A stretch of DNA of 64,000 nt from an uncultured Arachnia sp. (GCA_947493995.1 CANLTJ010000001.1:186001-250000); one strand, 5' to 3'; shown: positions 17,310 through 28,031, counted from the first letter of the stretch. Program-made: numbers and translations. The notes: generated from the sequence alone by a model not told the origin.

Positions 17310-18045
17310 GACGATGTATCGCCGCATAGTGCGGATGCCCGATGCCGATGCGGTGGCAGACATCGTCGCGCGTCGGCTGCTGGGGCGTGTCATCGAACTG
17401 CAGGAGGAGCGTGGCGTCGTCCATGTATGCCTGACAGGGGGGCGAACGGCCAACAAGATGTACGAACGATTCGCCGAGCTGGTGGCGGGCTCCGACCTCG
17501 ACGCCACCAAACTCCAGCTGTGGTGGGGCGATGAGCGCTTCATTCCCGCAACCGATTCCGAGCGCAACTCCCTGCAGGCAGTCAGTCGGCTGGCTCGCAC
17601 CGTCCACATCAAATCAGCGGACATTCACATGATGCCCGCGCAGGACGGACGAGCGGACTCGCACCAGGGCGCCGCCGAGTACGAGACGGAACTTGGGGAC
17701 ACCGTCTTCGACATCACCCTCGTGGGGGTCGGCCCGGACGGTCACGTCGGGTCAATATTCCCGGGCCACCCCAGCTTCGAGGTGACGAACCGCATGGTGG
17801 TGGGGGTCACGGATTCGCCCACGCCACCGTCGGAACGCATCTCCCTCACACTTGACGCCATGAACCGTTCCGACGAGATCTGGGTGATCACAACGGGTGC
17901 CGGGAAAGCGGATGCAGCTGCGCGAGCCATCGACGGTGACCCGTCTCTGCCCGCCTCCCACCTCGAGGCACGCCATGTGACCTACTGGTTCCTGGATGCA
18001 GAGGCGGCCGTCAACCTCCCGCAGCCCTACGACTGCGCCCTCTGA
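17302..18045 (+). CDS. pgl: 6-phosphogluconolactonase
   Basis: 247 aa of the SugarP isomerase/DevB type, hydrolysing 6-phosphogluconolactone made by Zwf. Characteristic segments are CLTGGRTANKMYE, LQLWWGDERFIP and LVGVGPDGHVGSIFPGHP, which includes the catalytic region. It begins inside the end of opcA and ends 4 bp from the convergent rbpA. Confidence 0.95.
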   Translation: MTKTMYRRIVRMPDADAVADIVARRLLGRVIELQEERGVVHVCLTGGRTANKMYERFAELVAGSDLDATKLQLWWGDERFIPATDSERNSLQAVSRLARTVHIKSADIHMMPAQDGRADSHQGAAEYETELGDTVFDITLVGVGPDGHVGSIFPGHPSFEVTNRMVVGVTDSPTPPSERISLTLDAMNRSDEIWVITTGAGKADAAARAIDGDPSLPASHLEARHVTYWFLDAEAAVNLPQPYDCAL

Positions 18046-18049
18046 GAGC

Positions 18050-18406
18050 TCAGTAGATGATCTCGCCGGCGGCTCGACGTGCCCTCAGCGATTTCACAGC
18101 CTCGTCCAGAATCTGGGCGGCTTCAGCCTCGCTGCGACGTTCCTTCACGTAGGCAAGATGCGTTTTGTACGGAGTGATCTTCGGCGGAGGTGGCGGGTTC
18201 TCCGCATCGGTATTGGCCGGCAGACCGCACCGGGGACAATCCCAGGACTCGGGAATGGTGGCATCAACGGCGAACGCGGGGCGCGTCTCGTGTCCGCTGG
18301 AGCAGTAGTACGAGACGTGCAGCCTCGGGGCCGAATCGCCCCGTTCTGCTTCTCCCATGGGACCGGCGCCGACTCGGCTACCGCGGATGGCGTTGCCACC
18401 TGCCAC
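18050..18406 (-). CDS. rbpA: RNA polymerase-binding protein RbpA
   Basis: 118 aa with the zinc-ribbon region YYCSSGHETRPAFAVDATIPESWDCPRCG and the C-terminal sigma-interaction domain (LAYVKERRSEAEAAQILDEAV). RbpA is an actinobacterial transcription factor that stabilises the RNA polymerase open complex with principal sigma factors. GTG 18406 follows AAGGAG. It is 42 bp downstream of secG and probably co-transcribed with it. Confidence 0.95.
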   Translation of the reverse strand: MAGGNAIRGSRVGAGPMGEAERGDSAPRLHVSYYCSSGHETRPAFAVDATIPESWDCPRCGLPANTDAENPPPPPKITPYKTHLAYVKERRSEAEAAQILDEAVKSLRARRAAGEIIY

Positions 18407-18448
18407 GATTACTCCTTATGTGGGATTGACTAATTGACCGGAGGAAGC

Positions 18449-18709
18449 TCAGGCGCCAATGCGGTACAGCACCAGCAGAGCTGCGATTGTGAGCACCCAC
18501 ACAGCGGTCAGAACCACGGTGATGCGGTCAAGTCGGCGCTCAGCAGTGGAGACTCCGCCCATGGACGTTGACATGCCACCACCAAAGAGATCCGACATTC
18601 CTCCTCCACGACCCTTGTGGAGAAGAACCGACGCCGCCAACAGAACGCTGAGCAGGATCAGGATGATCGAGAGAGTCGTTACGGGCCAGCTGACGAGAGG
18701 GACAATCAC
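18449..18709 (-). CDS. secG: Preprotein translocase subunit SecG
   Basis: 86 aa with two transmembrane helices separated by the conserved SecG loop (HKGRGGGMSDLFGGG). It assists SecYE in export. GTG 18709 has no Shine-Dalgarno but a TAGACT box 7 nt upstream, so the mRNA is probably leaderless. Confidence 0.93.
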   Translation of the reverse strand: MIVPLVSWPVTTLSIILILLSVLLAASVLLHKGRGGGMSDLFGGGMSTSMGGVSTAERRLDRITVVLTAVWVLTIAALLVLYRIGA

Positions 18710-18716
18710 GCACTGG

Positions 18717-18722
18717 AGTCTA
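18717..18722 (-). promoter_or_regulatory. -10 box (TAGACT), leaderless start of secG
   Basis: TAGACT on the minus strand ends 7 nt before the secG GTG. A perfect GAGAGCTCTC palindrome lies just upstream at 18726-18735. Confidence 0.45.
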
Positions 18723-18876
18723 TCCGAGAGCTCTCAAATCTCCACATCCGGGGTTCGCCTCGGACAGCGTGAGACCGAGGGCACTGTGTAATCCTGGTTG
18801 GTCCTCCAACCACAACTGCACTATGCCTCCACCGCGTGCTCCTGCCTTCCCCGGCGGGGCGGCCTGGACACAACAA

Positions 18877-18904
18877 CGGCCGCCGGGAAGGATCCCGGCG
18901 GCCG
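18877..18904 (-). terminator. Rho-independent-type terminator after tpiA
   Basis: CGGCCGCCGGG-loop-CCCGGCGGCCG is an 11-bp perfect stem with a 6-nt loop, followed on the minus strand by TTGTTGTG. It lies 19 bp after the tpiA stop and ends the gap-pgk-tpiA transcript. Confidence 0.8.
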
Positions 18905-18923
18905 CTCTTGTCGTGATTGATGT

Positions 18924-19709
18924 TCAGGCCAGCAGCTTCTCGAACAGCACGATGGCTGCGAACTCCTCGGGCTGGAGACTGGCTCCACCGACGAGCGCGC
19001 CGTCGACATCTGGCTTGGCCATGATCTGCGCGACGTTGCCCGACTTCACGGAACCGCCGTACTGAATACGGATGCTGTCAGCAGTGGCGTCGTCGTACAG
19101 GCTCGCGACCTCCGTGCGGATGGCTCCACACACTTCCTGAGCGTCCTCGGGAGTTGCTACTTCTCCTGTACCGATCGCCCATACCGGTTCGTAGGCGATG
19201 ACAAGACCCGCCACCTGTTCGGCGCTGAGCCCCGCCAACGTGCCGCGCACCTGGTTGAGTGTGTACTCCACGTGGCGGCCCTCCTTGCGGATGTCCAGAC
19301 CCTCGCCCACGCAGATGATGGGCGTCATGCCTGCGCCGAGGACCTTGTGGGCCTTGGTGTTGATGATCTCATCCGTTTCGGCGTGGTACTGGCGACGCTC
19401 GGAGTGCCCGACCACCACGTAGGAGACACGGAGCTTGGCCAACATGGCGGCGCTCACCTCCCCCGTGTAGGCGCCGGAGTCGTGGGCAGAGACGTCCTGC
19501 GCACCCAGTGTGATGGGCATGCGTTCACCGTCGATGAGAGTTTGAACGGTGCGCAGATCGGTGTAGGGGGGCACGACGACGCATTCGACGGTTGAACCGT
19601 CGTACTCCTTGTCGTTGAGAGTCCACGCCAGCTTCTGCACCATGCCGGTGGCCTCGACGTGGTCGAGGTTCATTTTCCAGTTGCCTGCCATGATCGGCTT
19701 GCGGGTCAT
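18924..19709 (-). CDS. tpiA: Triose-phosphate isomerase
   Basis: 261-aa TIM barrel interconverting dihydroxyacetone phosphate and glyceraldehyde-3-phosphate. Catalytic residues are visible in NWKMN (Lys), VGHSERR (His) and [11 protein letters not shown] (Glu). The start codon overlaps the pgk stop (TGATG), so it is coupled to pgk. Confidence 0.97.
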   Translation of the reverse strand: MTRKPIMAGNWKMNLDHVEATGMVQKLAWTLNDKEYDGSTVECVVVPPYTDLRTVQTLIDGERMPITLGAQDVSAHDSGAYTGEVSAAMLAKLRVSYVVVGHSERRQYHAETDEIINTKAHKVLGAGMTPIICVGEGLDIRKEGRHVEYTLNQVRGTLAGLSAEQVAGLVIAYEPVWAIGTGEVATPEDAQEVCGAIRTEVASLYDDATADSIRIQYGGSVKSGNVAQIMAKPDVDGALVGGASLQPEEFAAIVLFEKLLA

Positions 19710-20923
19710 CAGTTGGTTCCTTCTTCCAGAACGGAGATACCGGGCAGTTCTCTGCCCTCAAGGAACTCCAGGGAGGCGCCGCCGCCCGTGGAGATGTGGC
19801 CGAACTCATCGTCGGAGTGGCCGAGCGTGCGAACGGCCGCAGCCGAATCGCCGCCACCCACCACGGACAGTCCGTCCACCTGTGTGAGGGCCTTGGCCAC
19901 CGCGGCGGTGCCACTCGCGAGTTGCTCGATCTCGAACACCCCCATGGGACCGTTCCAGAACGCAGTCCTGGCAAGACGAATGGACTCCGCGAACAGTTTC
20001 TCGGTCTCCGGGCCAATGTCGAGGCCCATCTTGTCGCCGGGGATGGCGTTGGAACCGACAACGTCGACATGTCCGGTGACAGTGCGGGCTCCGAAGTCCA
20101 TTCCCTCGGCAACACGGACGTCGACAGGCAGCAGAATTTCCTTGCCCTGCGCCTGCGCAGCCTCGATGTAGCCGCGGCACGTCTCGAGATTGCTGTCATC
20201 CACCAGGGAGCCCCCGATGTCATGACCCTGTGCCTTGAGGAACGTGAACGCCATGCCACCGCCGATGACGAGTGTGTCGGCCACCTTCAGCAGGTTGTCA
20301 ATGACGGACAGCTTGTCCGCCACCTTGGCGCCTCCCAGGACGACGACGAATGGACGCTCGGGAGTTTCGGTGAGCCGACGCAGAACGTCGACCTCCTTGG
20401 CCACCAAGTAGCCGGCAGCGTTCGGAAGAAGTTTGGCCACGTCGTAGACCGATGCCTGCTTCCGGTGTACGACCCCGAAGCCGTCGGACACGAACATGTC
20501 CCCGAACTGGGCGTACTTCTCCGCCAGCGCGGCGCGTTCCGACTCGTCCTTGGACTCTTCAGCCGCCTCGAAGCGGACGTTCTCCAGAAGGGCGACGTCC
20601 CCGTCACCCAGTGCGTCCACCGTCTGGACAGCAGAGGCACCCACCACGTCAGTGGCGAGGGAGACCTCGGCGCCGAGCAGCTCCGAGAGCCGCCCGGCCA
20701 CCGGGGCCAGGGAGTACTTCGGATTGAAAGCTCCCTTGGGGCGGCCCAAGTGAGCCATGATGACGATCCGTGCACCCTTTTCACGCAATGCCTTCAGCGT
20801 GGGCAGGGCTGCACGGATGCGGCCGTCATCCGTGATGGTCTCGCCGTCGAGCGGGACATTGAAATCGCAACGGATCAGAATCCGCTTGCCCGACAGGTTG
20901 CCGAGGTCATCGATGGACTTCAC
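19709..20923 (-). CDS. pgk: Phosphoglycerate kinase
   Basis: 404-aa glycolytic kinase. The N-terminal substrate motif [17 protein letters not shown], the hinge and the ATP-site glycines ([19 protein letters not shown]) are all present. GTG 20923 follows GGAAGG. It lies between gap (42-bp gap) and tpiA in one operon. Confidence 0.97.
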   Translation of the reverse strand: MKSIDDLGNLSGKRILIRCDFNVPLDGETITDDGRIRAALPTLKALREKGARIVIMAHLGRPKGAFNPKYSLAPVAGRLSELLGAEVSLATDVVGASAVQTVDALGDGDVALLENVRFEAAEESKDESERAALAEKYAQFGDMFVSDGFGVVHRKQASVYDVAKLLPNAAGYLVAKEVDVLRRLTETPERPFVVVLGGAKVADKLSVIDNLLKVADTLVIGGGMAFTFLKAQGHDIGGSLVDDSNLETCRGYIEAAQAQGKEILLPVDVRVAEGMDFGARTVTGHVDVVGSNAIPGDKMGLDIGPETEKLFAESIRLARTAFWNGPMGVFEIEQLASGTAAVAKALTQVDGLSVVGGGDSAAAVRTLGHSDDEFGHISTGGGASLEFLEGRELPGISVLEEGTN

Positions 20924-20965
20924 GTGGAATCGCCTTCCCTTGGTTGACAGGTGGTGGAGCCGGAA

Positions 20966-22033
<1,068 letters not shown>

Positions 22034-22050
22034 CTATGGACATCTCCCAC

Positions 22051-22079
22051 CCTATCGAACGGGGCCGGTTCAGGTTCAA
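22051..22079 (-). promoter_or_regulatory. Promoter of the gap-pgk-tpiA operon
   Basis: TTGAAC, a 17-bp spacer and GATAGG (or TAGGGT two bases on) are read on the minus strand, placing transcription start about 70 bp before the gap ATG. Confidence 0.5.
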
Positions 22080-22125
22080 GCGGGGTCGCTGGCGAACCCC
22101 AGCCCGGCTTGTTGGCGGTGACCGA

Positions 22126-23109
22126 TCACTCGTCGTCGCGCAGCTCCATCGGGAGGCTCGCCTCAGTGCCCGGCACACCGGCCGTGGCTGCGGCCTTGTC
22201 CGCGGTGGCGAGGAGACGGCGGATCCTGCCTGCAATGGCATCCTTTGTCAGTGGAGGGTCGTGCAGCTTCCCGAGTTCCTCCAGGCTCGCCTGCTGGTGC
22301 TGCAGGCGCAGTTCCCCCGCCATCCGCAGATGTTCCGGTGTCTGTTTCCCGAGGATCTCCAACGCCCTCTCGACGCGTGCGCCAGCCGCCACTGCCGCAC
22401 GGGCGGAGCGGCGGAGGTTGGCGTCATCGAAGTTGGCGAGGCGGTTGGCCTGAGCGCGCACCTCCCGACGCATGCGACGTTCCTCCCACACGAGGCGCGT
22501 GTCGTGAGCTCCCATCCGCGTGAGGAGATCCGCGATGTCCGCCCCGTCCCGCAGCACGACACGCTCCACCCCTCGCACCTCGCGGGACTTCACCGTCAGC
22601 CCGAGGCGCCGCGCAGCACCCACCAGCGCAAGTCCCGCCTCCGAGCCCGGACATGTGACTTCAAGCGCCATGGAACGGCCCGGCTCCGTCAGCGAACCCC
22701 GGGCCAGGAAGGCGCCCCGCCACACCGCGACGGCATCCGCCAGCGATCCACCGACGACGGAGGGAGGAAGGCCCCTGACGGGGCGGCGTTTCTGATCGAC
22801 CAGCCCGGTCAACCTGGCGAGCTTCTCCCCGTCGCGTACCACCCGCACGCTGTAGCGGGTGCTGCGACGCAACCCCGAGGAGTTGATCACGAGCATTTCG
22901 CTGTCCAGCGAATACAGTTCACCGATGAAGGCACGCAGGCGCCGAGCGGCAGCCCCCGTGTCGAGTTCGGCCTCAACGACGATGCGTCCCCCCACGAGGT
23001 GCAAGCCACCGGCGAATCGCAACATCGTGGACACTTCGGCGCGTCGTGCATTGGGGTGCGGGGTGGCCACGGCAGCGAGTTCGGACTTCACCTTCTGTGT
23101 CAGGGCCAT
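22126..23109 (-). CDS. whiA: DNA-binding protein WhiA
   Basis: 327-aa regulator with the degenerate LAGLIDADG-like N-terminal domain ([16 protein letters not shown]...[15 protein letters not shown]) and the C-terminal helix-turn-helix ([32 protein letters not shown]). In actinobacteria WhiA controls division and sporulation genes. ATG 23109 is chosen because the family begins MALT/MAMT; the ORF track start at 23130 is 7 codons earlier and lacks spacing for its GAGGG. It follows yvcK in the conserved rapZ-yvcK-whiA string. Confidence 0.94.
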   Translation of the reverse strand: MALTQKVKSELAAVATPHPNARRAEVSTMLRFAGGLHLVGGRIVVEAELDTGAAARRLRAFIGELYSLDSEMLVINSSGLRRSTRYSVRVVRDGEKLARLTGLVDQKRRPVRGLPPSVVGGSLADAVAVWRGAFLARGSLTEPGRSMALEVTCPGSEAGLALVGAARRLGLTVKSREVRGVERVVLRDGADIADLLTRMGAHDTRLVWEERRMRREVRAQANRLANFDDANLRRSARAAVAAGARVERALEILGKQTPEHLRMAGELRLQHQQASLEELGKLHDPPLTKDAIAGRIRRLLATADKAAATAGVPGTEASLPMELRDDE

Positions 23110-23142
23110 GCGGTAGATACTGCCATGCATCCCTCGCCCTGA

Positions 23143-24096
23143 TCATCCCCGGGTCAGCACCTCGGAGAAAACTGAGGCGAGACGATTCGTGTCATGCCGG
23201 GGTGACTCATCGCGAAGACCGACGTCCTCCACCACCAGACGTGCGCCCAGCGACGCTGCATAGCGCTCCAGGTGCGGATCCGTCCCGGCGAAGCGATCGT
23301 CGGCTATGACCACATCGAGCCGAAGGCTGGGCGCATGCTCTGCAAGGAGCTCTATGTGCCGGGAGGCAGTGAACCCATCGGTCTCGTCGGCGGGGGCGAT
23401 GTTCAGCACCAGGACGCGTTGCGCAGGGGTGTGAAGGATGGCGCGCGCCAGGTCCGGTACCAGCAAGTGGGGTATCACCGACGTGAACCACGATCCGGGC
23501 CCCAGCACGACGAAATCGGCATCCATGACCGCCTCGACGGCCTCCGCGCATGCAGGGGGTTCGTGCGGGATCAGTCGCACCGACTGCACGGTGCCGTCCG
23601 TGCTGGCGATGGTCGCCTGACCCGACAGCGTGGCAACCTCATCAGGCGCGACGTCCGAGAGACCAATGACGTCCGCCTCAATCTCCAGGGGCAAGGAGGA
23701 CATGGGCAAGACCCTTCCCCGCGTCCGCAGAAGATCCGCCACCATGTCGAGGCCAGCCACGGTGTCACCCAGCTGCTGCCAGAGACCTGCGATCAGCAGG
23801 TTGCCGATGGCGTGCCCGGAGAGGGCTCCGTCGCCGGTGAAACGGGATTGCAGGACGCTGGCCCAAGTACGTCCTTCCTGGTCATCGCTGCAGAGCGCTG
23901 CGAGTGCCATCCGCAGATCCCCGGGCGGCAGGCAGCCCAGTTCGCGGCGCAACTGCCCGGAGCTGCCTCCATCATCGGCGACGGTGACCACCGCCGTCAG
24001 ATTGTCGGTGACCCGCCGCAACGCCGTGAGGGAGGCAGACAGTCCGTGTCCACCACCGCACGCCACCACGTTGGGGAGCGCTCCGATGCCCTGCAT
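23143..24096 (-). CDS. yvcK: Gluconeogenesis factor YvcK/GlmR (CofD-like)
   Basis: 317 aa with the family signatures GGGHGLSASLTALRR, VTVADDGGSSGQLRRELG, and GPGSWFTSVIPHLLV. YvcK binds UDP-GlcNAc and links carbon metabolism to cell wall synthesis in Firmicutes and mycobacteria. ATG 24096 has AAGGAG 8 nt upstream; the ORF track's GTG three codons earlier abuts that site. It is adjacent to rapZ (5 bp) and whiA. Confidence 0.93.
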   Translation of the reverse strand: MQGIGALPNVVACGGGHGLSASLTALRRVTDNLTAVVTVADDGGSSGQLRRELGCLPPGDLRMALAALCSDDQEGRTWASVLQSRFTGDGALSGHAIGNLLIAGLWQQLGDTVAGLDMVADLLRTRGRVLPMSSLPLEIEADVIGLSDVAPDEVATLSGQATIASTDGTVQSVRLIPHEPPACAEAVEAVMDADFVVLGPGSWFTSVIPHLLVPDLARAILHTPAQRVLVLNIAPADETDGFTASRHIELLAEHAPSLRLDVVIADDRFAGTDPHLERYAASLGARLVVEDVGLRDESPRHDTNRLASVFSEVLTRG

Positions 24097-24101
24097 GGTG
24101 T

Positions 24102-24971
24102 TCACTCCTTGCCCATGTCACGGTGGAGGATGGTGACGCCGAAGCCTCTCTCCTGGAGGCGCGGGGCCAGCGCCTCGCAGATGGCCGTCGAGCGGTGTTT
24201 GCCCCCGGTGCAACCCACCGCCACGGTCACCTGTCGTTTGCCCTCGCGCATATAGCCGGGAGCCATGGTGCTGAGCAGCTGCAGCACGTGTTCCTGGAAC
24301 GCGGGGGCGTCGGGCTGCCCCAGCACATATTCGGCGACGTCCGGGGAGAGCCCGGTCCGAGGACGCAACTCGGGCACCCAGTAGGGATTCGGCAGGAATC
24401 GGACGTCGAAGACCACGTCGGCATCGATCGGCACACCGTTCTTGAACCCGAACGAGATCAGGGCGATGCGAAGTGTGTCGGTGGCGTCGTTCCCGAAGTG
24501 GTTGGAGACGCGCTGCGCCAGCTGCCGGGGAGTGAGACCGGAGGTGTCCACGACGATGTCGGCACTCGCCCGCAGATCCGCCAGGAGGCGACGCTCGCGC
24601 ACCATGCCCTCCACGAGCCGCCCGTCGCCCTGCAGGGGAAGCGGACGTCTGTTGGATTCCTGCCGTTGCACGATGATGTCATCGCTGGCTTCGAGGAACA
24701 GGACGGTGACCTCGACACCCTGCGCGCGGAGTGCGGCCAGCGCATCGGGAAGCTGCTCGAACTGTTCACGGCTGCGCACATCGAACCCGACGGCCACCCG
24801 ATCAGTTCCGGTGCGGACGAGTTCCGCAGCGAGTCCCGGGAGCATGACGGGCGGCAGATTGTCCACGACGTACCACCCGAGATCCTCCATGGCGTGGGCG
24901 GCGGTTCGCCGCCCGGCACCGGACATTCCGGTGACGATGACCAATCGTTGCGTCACGTGGGTTGCAGGCAT
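24102..24971 (-). CDS. rapZ: RNase adapter protein RapZ (nucleotide-binding, YvcJ-like)
   Basis: 289 aa with a P-loop variant GMSGAGRRTA, the Walker B-like VVDNLP, and the C-terminal GCTGGKHRSTAICEAL domain. The Walker lysine is replaced by Arg, as I recall for other actinobacterial members, so this alone does not imply inactivity. In E. coli RapZ senses GlcN6P and guides RNase E; the role here is unproven. ATG 24971 is likely leaderless (TAGTGT 7 nt upstream). Confidence 0.92.
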   Translation of the reverse strand: MPATHVTQRLVIVTGMSGAGRRTAAHAMEDLGWYVVDNLPPVMLPGLAAELVRTGTDRVAVGFDVRSREQFEQLPDALAALRAQGVEVTVLFLEASDDIIVQRQESNRRPLPLQGDGRLVEGMVRERRLLADLRASADIVVDTSGLTPRQLAQRVSNHFGNDATDTLRIALISFGFKNGVPIDADVVFDVRFLPNPYWVPELRPRTGLSPDVAEYVLGQPDAPAFQEHVLQLLSTMAPGYMREGKRQVTVAVGCTGGKHRSTAICEALAPRLQERGFGVTILHRDMGKE

Positions 24972-24978
24972 GGCCACC

Positions 24979-24984
24979 ACACTA
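24979..24984 (-). promoter_or_regulatory. -10 box (TAGTGT), leaderless start of rapZ
   Basis: TAGTGT ends 7 nt before the rapZ ATG with no Shine-Dalgarno. It gives rapZ-yvcK-whiA its own promoter now that uvrC is separated by the inserted region. Confidence 0.4.
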
Positions 24985-25003
24985 GTCCGAGCGGCTCGCG
25001 GGG

Positions 25004-25633
25004 TCAGTCGGCCAGAGTGCGCTCTCCAATGCCGCGGGCCATGAGTGCCTCACCGCTGCGCTCGGCATACGCGACCGCACCAATGATCACGGGGGTGAGC
25101 AGCAGGGCGGGATTGCGCTCCAGCCCCCGCGCCCGTGCGGCCATCCGGGCATCATCGACACTGCCGAGGAGGTACGGAATGGACCGGATCATGAGCGCCA
25201 CGGCCAGCGCCACCTGGTCCGGATTGACGCCGAGGAACCGGAGGGGCCGCAGCGCCCACACCAACGCATCCAGCAGCTCGGGTGCTCCCGTTGTGAGGGT
25301 CAGCATCCGCGCTGCGAGGATGGCCACCAGCAGATTTCCGGGGCGCACAAATGCTGCTTCGGGGGCCAGTGTCACCAGATGGAACAGCGCAAGCACAGCC
25401 AAGATGCTCCACATCATCCAGCCCAGCCGCAGCGCTCGCGACAACCGGATGCCGCTCGTGCGGTGGAACAACAGCACCACGAGCAGGGCGCCCAGGGTGA
25501 CCGGCCACGATGCGAACGCCAGTACGGGCACCACCAGTGCGAGTAGGAGGAGGTACTTGATCCCGACCGGGATCCGAAACAACCACCCGTCTCCGGGTTC
25601 ATGGATACCGAGCACCCCCGCGTGCGGATTCAC
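25004..25633 (-). CDS. bioN: ECF transporter transmembrane subunit EcfT (BioN)
   Basis: 209-aa membrane protein with about five helices and the EcfT coupling motif AARARGLE. Together with BioM and BioY it should import biotin. GTG 25633 overlaps the bioM stop by 4 bp. The ORF ends 32 bp from the start of rapZ. Confidence 0.88.
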   Translation of the reverse strand: MNPHAGVLGIHEPGDGWLFRIPVGIKYLLLLALVVPVLAFASWPVTLGALLVVLLFHRTSGIRLSRALRLGWMMWSILAVLALFHLVTLAPEAAFVRPGNLLVAILAARMLTLTTGAPELLDALVWALRPLRFLGVNPDQVALAVALMIRSIPYLLGSVDDARMAARARGLERNPALLLTPVIIGAVAYAERSGEALMARGIGERTLAD

Positions 25634-26334
25634 GAGCGCACCCCCATGAGTTGTTCGTAGTGCCGGATCGCCCGGCCGGGTTCGTCATCTGCCACGATGC
25701 GTCCGTCGTCGATCACGAGCACCCGGTCAGCATCGGCGGCTACGCCCAGGTCGTGGGTGGAGTAGATGAGCTGTTGCGGGAGCGCCGCGAACGTGGCCCG
25801 TAGTGCGAGTTTGTTCCGAAGGTCCAACAGCGTGGTCGGTTCGTCGGCCACGATGATCGACGGCTCCACGGCCAGCACGCTGGTGAGGGCCACGAGTTGC
25901 CGCTCCCCACCCGAGAGATCGTGGATGCTCTGGTGCGCCAGTCTTCCCAGTCCCCGCTCCTCCAGCAGCTCCAGGGCCCGCGCAGCGCGAGCGGGACGGC
26001 CCTTGATCCGGCTCCGCAGGCTGAGTTCCACATCCTCGATCGGAGTGGACATGACAAGCTGTGCCAGCGGATCGGTGAAGATGAAGCCGACGGCGTTGCG
26101 GACGTCCCGACCCTGGTTGACGGTGTCGAATCCGGAGGCCGTCACGCGTCCCGATGAGGGTAGCCGCAGGCCGTTCATGAGTCTCAGCAGCGTCGACTTC
26201 CCCGACCCGTTGGCCCCGATGACGCAGATGCGACGTTCGTCCAGCGTCAGGGAGACATCCGCCAACAATGTACGGTCGGCTTCTCCGCGACGGTGCGCCG
26301 GAATCACGACGCTGACGTCGTGGAGGTGGATCAT
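25630..26334 (-). CDS. bioM: ECF transporter ATP-binding subunit (BioM)
   Basis: 234-aa ABC ATPase: Walker A (GANGSGKST), Q-loop (FTDPLAQLVMSTPIEDV, the ECF-type Q-helix region), signature (LSGGERQLVAL), Walker B (IIVADEPTTLLD), switch His (STHD). A single ATPase is present, consistent with a dedicated BioMNY system. It overlaps bioY and bioN by 4 bp each. Confidence 0.92.
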   Translation of the reverse strand: MIHLHDVSVVIPAHRRGEADRTLLADVSLTLDERRICVIGANGSGKSTLLRLMNGLRLPSSGRVTASGFDTVNQGRDVRNAVGFIFTDPLAQLVMSTPIEDVELSLRSRIKGRPARAARALELLEERGLGRLAHQSIHDLSGGERQLVALTSVLAVEPSIIVADEPTTLLDLRNKLALRATFAALPQQLIYSTHDLGVAADADRVLVIDDGRIVADDEPGRAIRHYEQLMGVRS

Positions 26335-26921
26335 CGTCCAAGTAGCCGGGGAAACGCCTTGTGGACCGCCATGGCCAGCGTCACAGCGATGATCGACTTG
26401 ACGAGGTCCCCCACCCAGAACGGCACGTCAATGAAGAGGGCTTCCCGCCAGCTGACTCCCAGCACGTTGGAAAGATGGGTGACCCCGATCGGCATGATGA
26501 CGAGGTAGCGGGCGAGCAGCAGACCCCCCAGCATGATTAGCGGCGTCGTCGCGCTCAGACCTCGGCGCACTGCCCACCGGGCCACGAATCCCCCCACCAG
26601 GGCCGCGAGCGGGAATGAGAGCAGGTATCCGCCCGTCGGGCCGATCAGCACCCCCACGCCGGCAGCGCCGCCGGAGAAGACCGGAAGGCCAGCAGCACCT
26701 ACGGCGACGTAGAGGGCCACAGCTGCAAAGCCGCGCCACGGGCCCAGGCAGAGGCCGGTCAGGGCCACTCCGAGTGTCTGCAGCGTGATGGGGACTGGGC
26801 CCAGCGGAATGGGCGGAGTCAGCGCCATGGCGGAGAGCAGGGCGGCGAACACGGCAATGCGAGCGAGATCACTCGGGGCCAATGCTCGTTGCCGGCCGGG
26901 GGCGCTCACCTGTGTCGACAT
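26331..26921 (-). CDS. bioY: Biotin transporter substrate-binding subunit BioY
   Basis: 196-aa S-component with six predicted helices and the BioY hallmarks (PPIPLGPVPITLQTLGVALTGLCLGP and SGGAAGVGVLIGPTGGYLLSFPLAA). ATG 26921 follows GTGGAGCGG. It is the first gene of bioYMN and carries a TGAAC-N3-GTTCA palindrome 55-73 bp upstream. Confidence 0.95.
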   Translation of the reverse strand: MSTQVSAPGRQRALAPSDLARIAVFAALLSAMALTPPIPLGPVPITLQTLGVALTGLCLGPWRGFAAVALYVAVGAAGLPVFSGGAAGVGVLIGPTGGYLLSFPLAALVGGFVARWAVRRGLSATTPLIMLGGLLLARYLVIMPIGVTHLSNVLGVSWREALFIDVPFWVGDLVKSIIAVTLAMAVHKAFPRLLGR

Positions 26922-26975
26922 CTACCGCTCCACTTCCTGGGGTGAAAAAACAACTGGCGTCCATTCAACACCACG

Positions 26976-26994
26976 ACTTGAACAGCGTTCAAGT
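26976..26994. promoter_or_regulatory. BioQ-type operator palindrome upstream of bioY
   Basis: ACTTGAAC-agc-GTTCAAGT is a perfect 8-bp inverted repeat with a 3-bp spacer. The core TGAAC-N3-GTTCA matches the motif described for the TetR-family biotin regulator BioQ in corynebacteria and mycobacteria. It lies between bioYMN and the divergent short-chain dehydrogenase; a bioQ gene is not in the window. Confidence 0.75.
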
Positions 26995-27089
26995 AGGCGG
27001 GTGAAAGACCGGGCAGGTGGGCGCAGCCCGAACGCCGATACAGAGACCACGACGACAAGATAAGTTGTCCACGTGGGAAGGAGCGCCAG

Positions 27090-28001
27090 GTGCAACGCTC
27101 GGATCATGACATCGAAGAGGCTTCTGGTCGCTTCGAGCAGTCAGCGAACAATCTTGACCGAGCGACCTCGACCGAGGCTGAACACGACATATTGGCCCGC
27201 GACCCGCTGCCCCTGATGGGGAAGTCAGCGGTGGTGACCGGGGTGAGTCGTCGGGCAGCCATCGGTTACGCCACCGCCTGCCGACTGGCCGCCTACGGCG
27301 CGAGCGTGTTCTGCCATCACTTCTCGCCGCACGACGATGAGCAGGCTTGGGGTGGCGATGACATGGAAGCGGTGCTCGCCGGAGTTCGAGCTCATCTCAT
27401 CGGAGACGCTCGAGTTGCTGACCTCCATGCAGATTTCGTCGATCCTGAGGCGCCCGCCCGGGTGATCGATGCAGCAATTGAAGAGTTCGGCACCATCGAC
27501 GCGTTGATATGCAACCAGGCCATGTCAGGGTCCGACGGCGCCGTGGGCGAGTTGAGCGCTGCTGATCTCGATCGGCACTGGGCGGTCGATGCGCGCGCCT
27601 CCATCCTCCTGACGCAAGCCTTCATGACGCACCATGAAGAGGGCTCCACGGCATCGATCGTCTTCCTCACCTCGGGTCAGGGGCTGGGTCCGATGCCGGG
27701 GGAGGTCGCCTACGCGGCGGCCAAGGCCGCCATCGCGGGAGTCACCACAACGATTGCGGATGAGCTCGCGGATCGCGGCATCCGCGTCAACACCGTCAAC
27801 CCTGGACCCGTGGACACCGGCTACATGACTGAGGAGACCTGGCGGATGGTTGAGCCGATGTTCCCTCTCGGTCGCTTCGGACAGCCAGACGACGCAGCGC
27901 GGCTCCTCGCCTGGCTCCTCACGGACGAGGCCGCATGGATCAGCGGTCAGATCATCAACTCAGAAGGCGGCTTCGGCCGCTGGCGTCCCCACGGCCATTG
28001 A
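27090..28001 (+). CDS. Short-chain dehydrogenase/reductase
   Basis: 303-aa SDR with an atypical cofactor loop (VVTGVSRRAAIGYA), the catalytic Ser in FLTSGQG and YxxxK in VAYAAAKAAI, then the usual PG motif (VNPGPVDTG). An N-terminal extension of about 44 residues precedes the Rossmann fold. FabG-like 3-ketoacyl reductases and antibiotic-modifying SDRs share this loop, so substrate is not assigned. GTG 27090 follows GGAAGGAG. It is divergent from bioYMN across the BioQ-type palindrome. Confidence 0.88.
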   Translation: MQRSDHDIEEASGRFEQSANNLDRATSTEAEHDILARDPLPLMGKSAVVTGVSRRAAIGYATACRLAAYGASVFCHHFSPHDDEQAWGGDDMEAVLAGVRAHLIGDARVADLHADFVDPEAPARVIDAAIEEFGTIDALICNQAMSGSDGAVGELSAADLDRHWAVDARASILLTQAFMTHHEEGSTASIVFLTSGQGLGPMPGEVAYAAAKAAIAGVTTTIADELADRGIRVNTVNPGPVDTGYMTEETWRMVEPMFPLGRFGQPDDAARLLAWLLTDEAAWISGQIINSEGGFGRWRPHGH

Positions 28002-28031
28002 GCAATACCAACCCAGCAGATCACCACATGT

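Noticed and set aside
18796-18811. GGTTGG-tcct-CCAACC hairpin upstream of secG as a terminator or riboswitch
   Set aside because: Only a 6-bp stem with no U-tract and no neighbouring gene end at a suitable distance.
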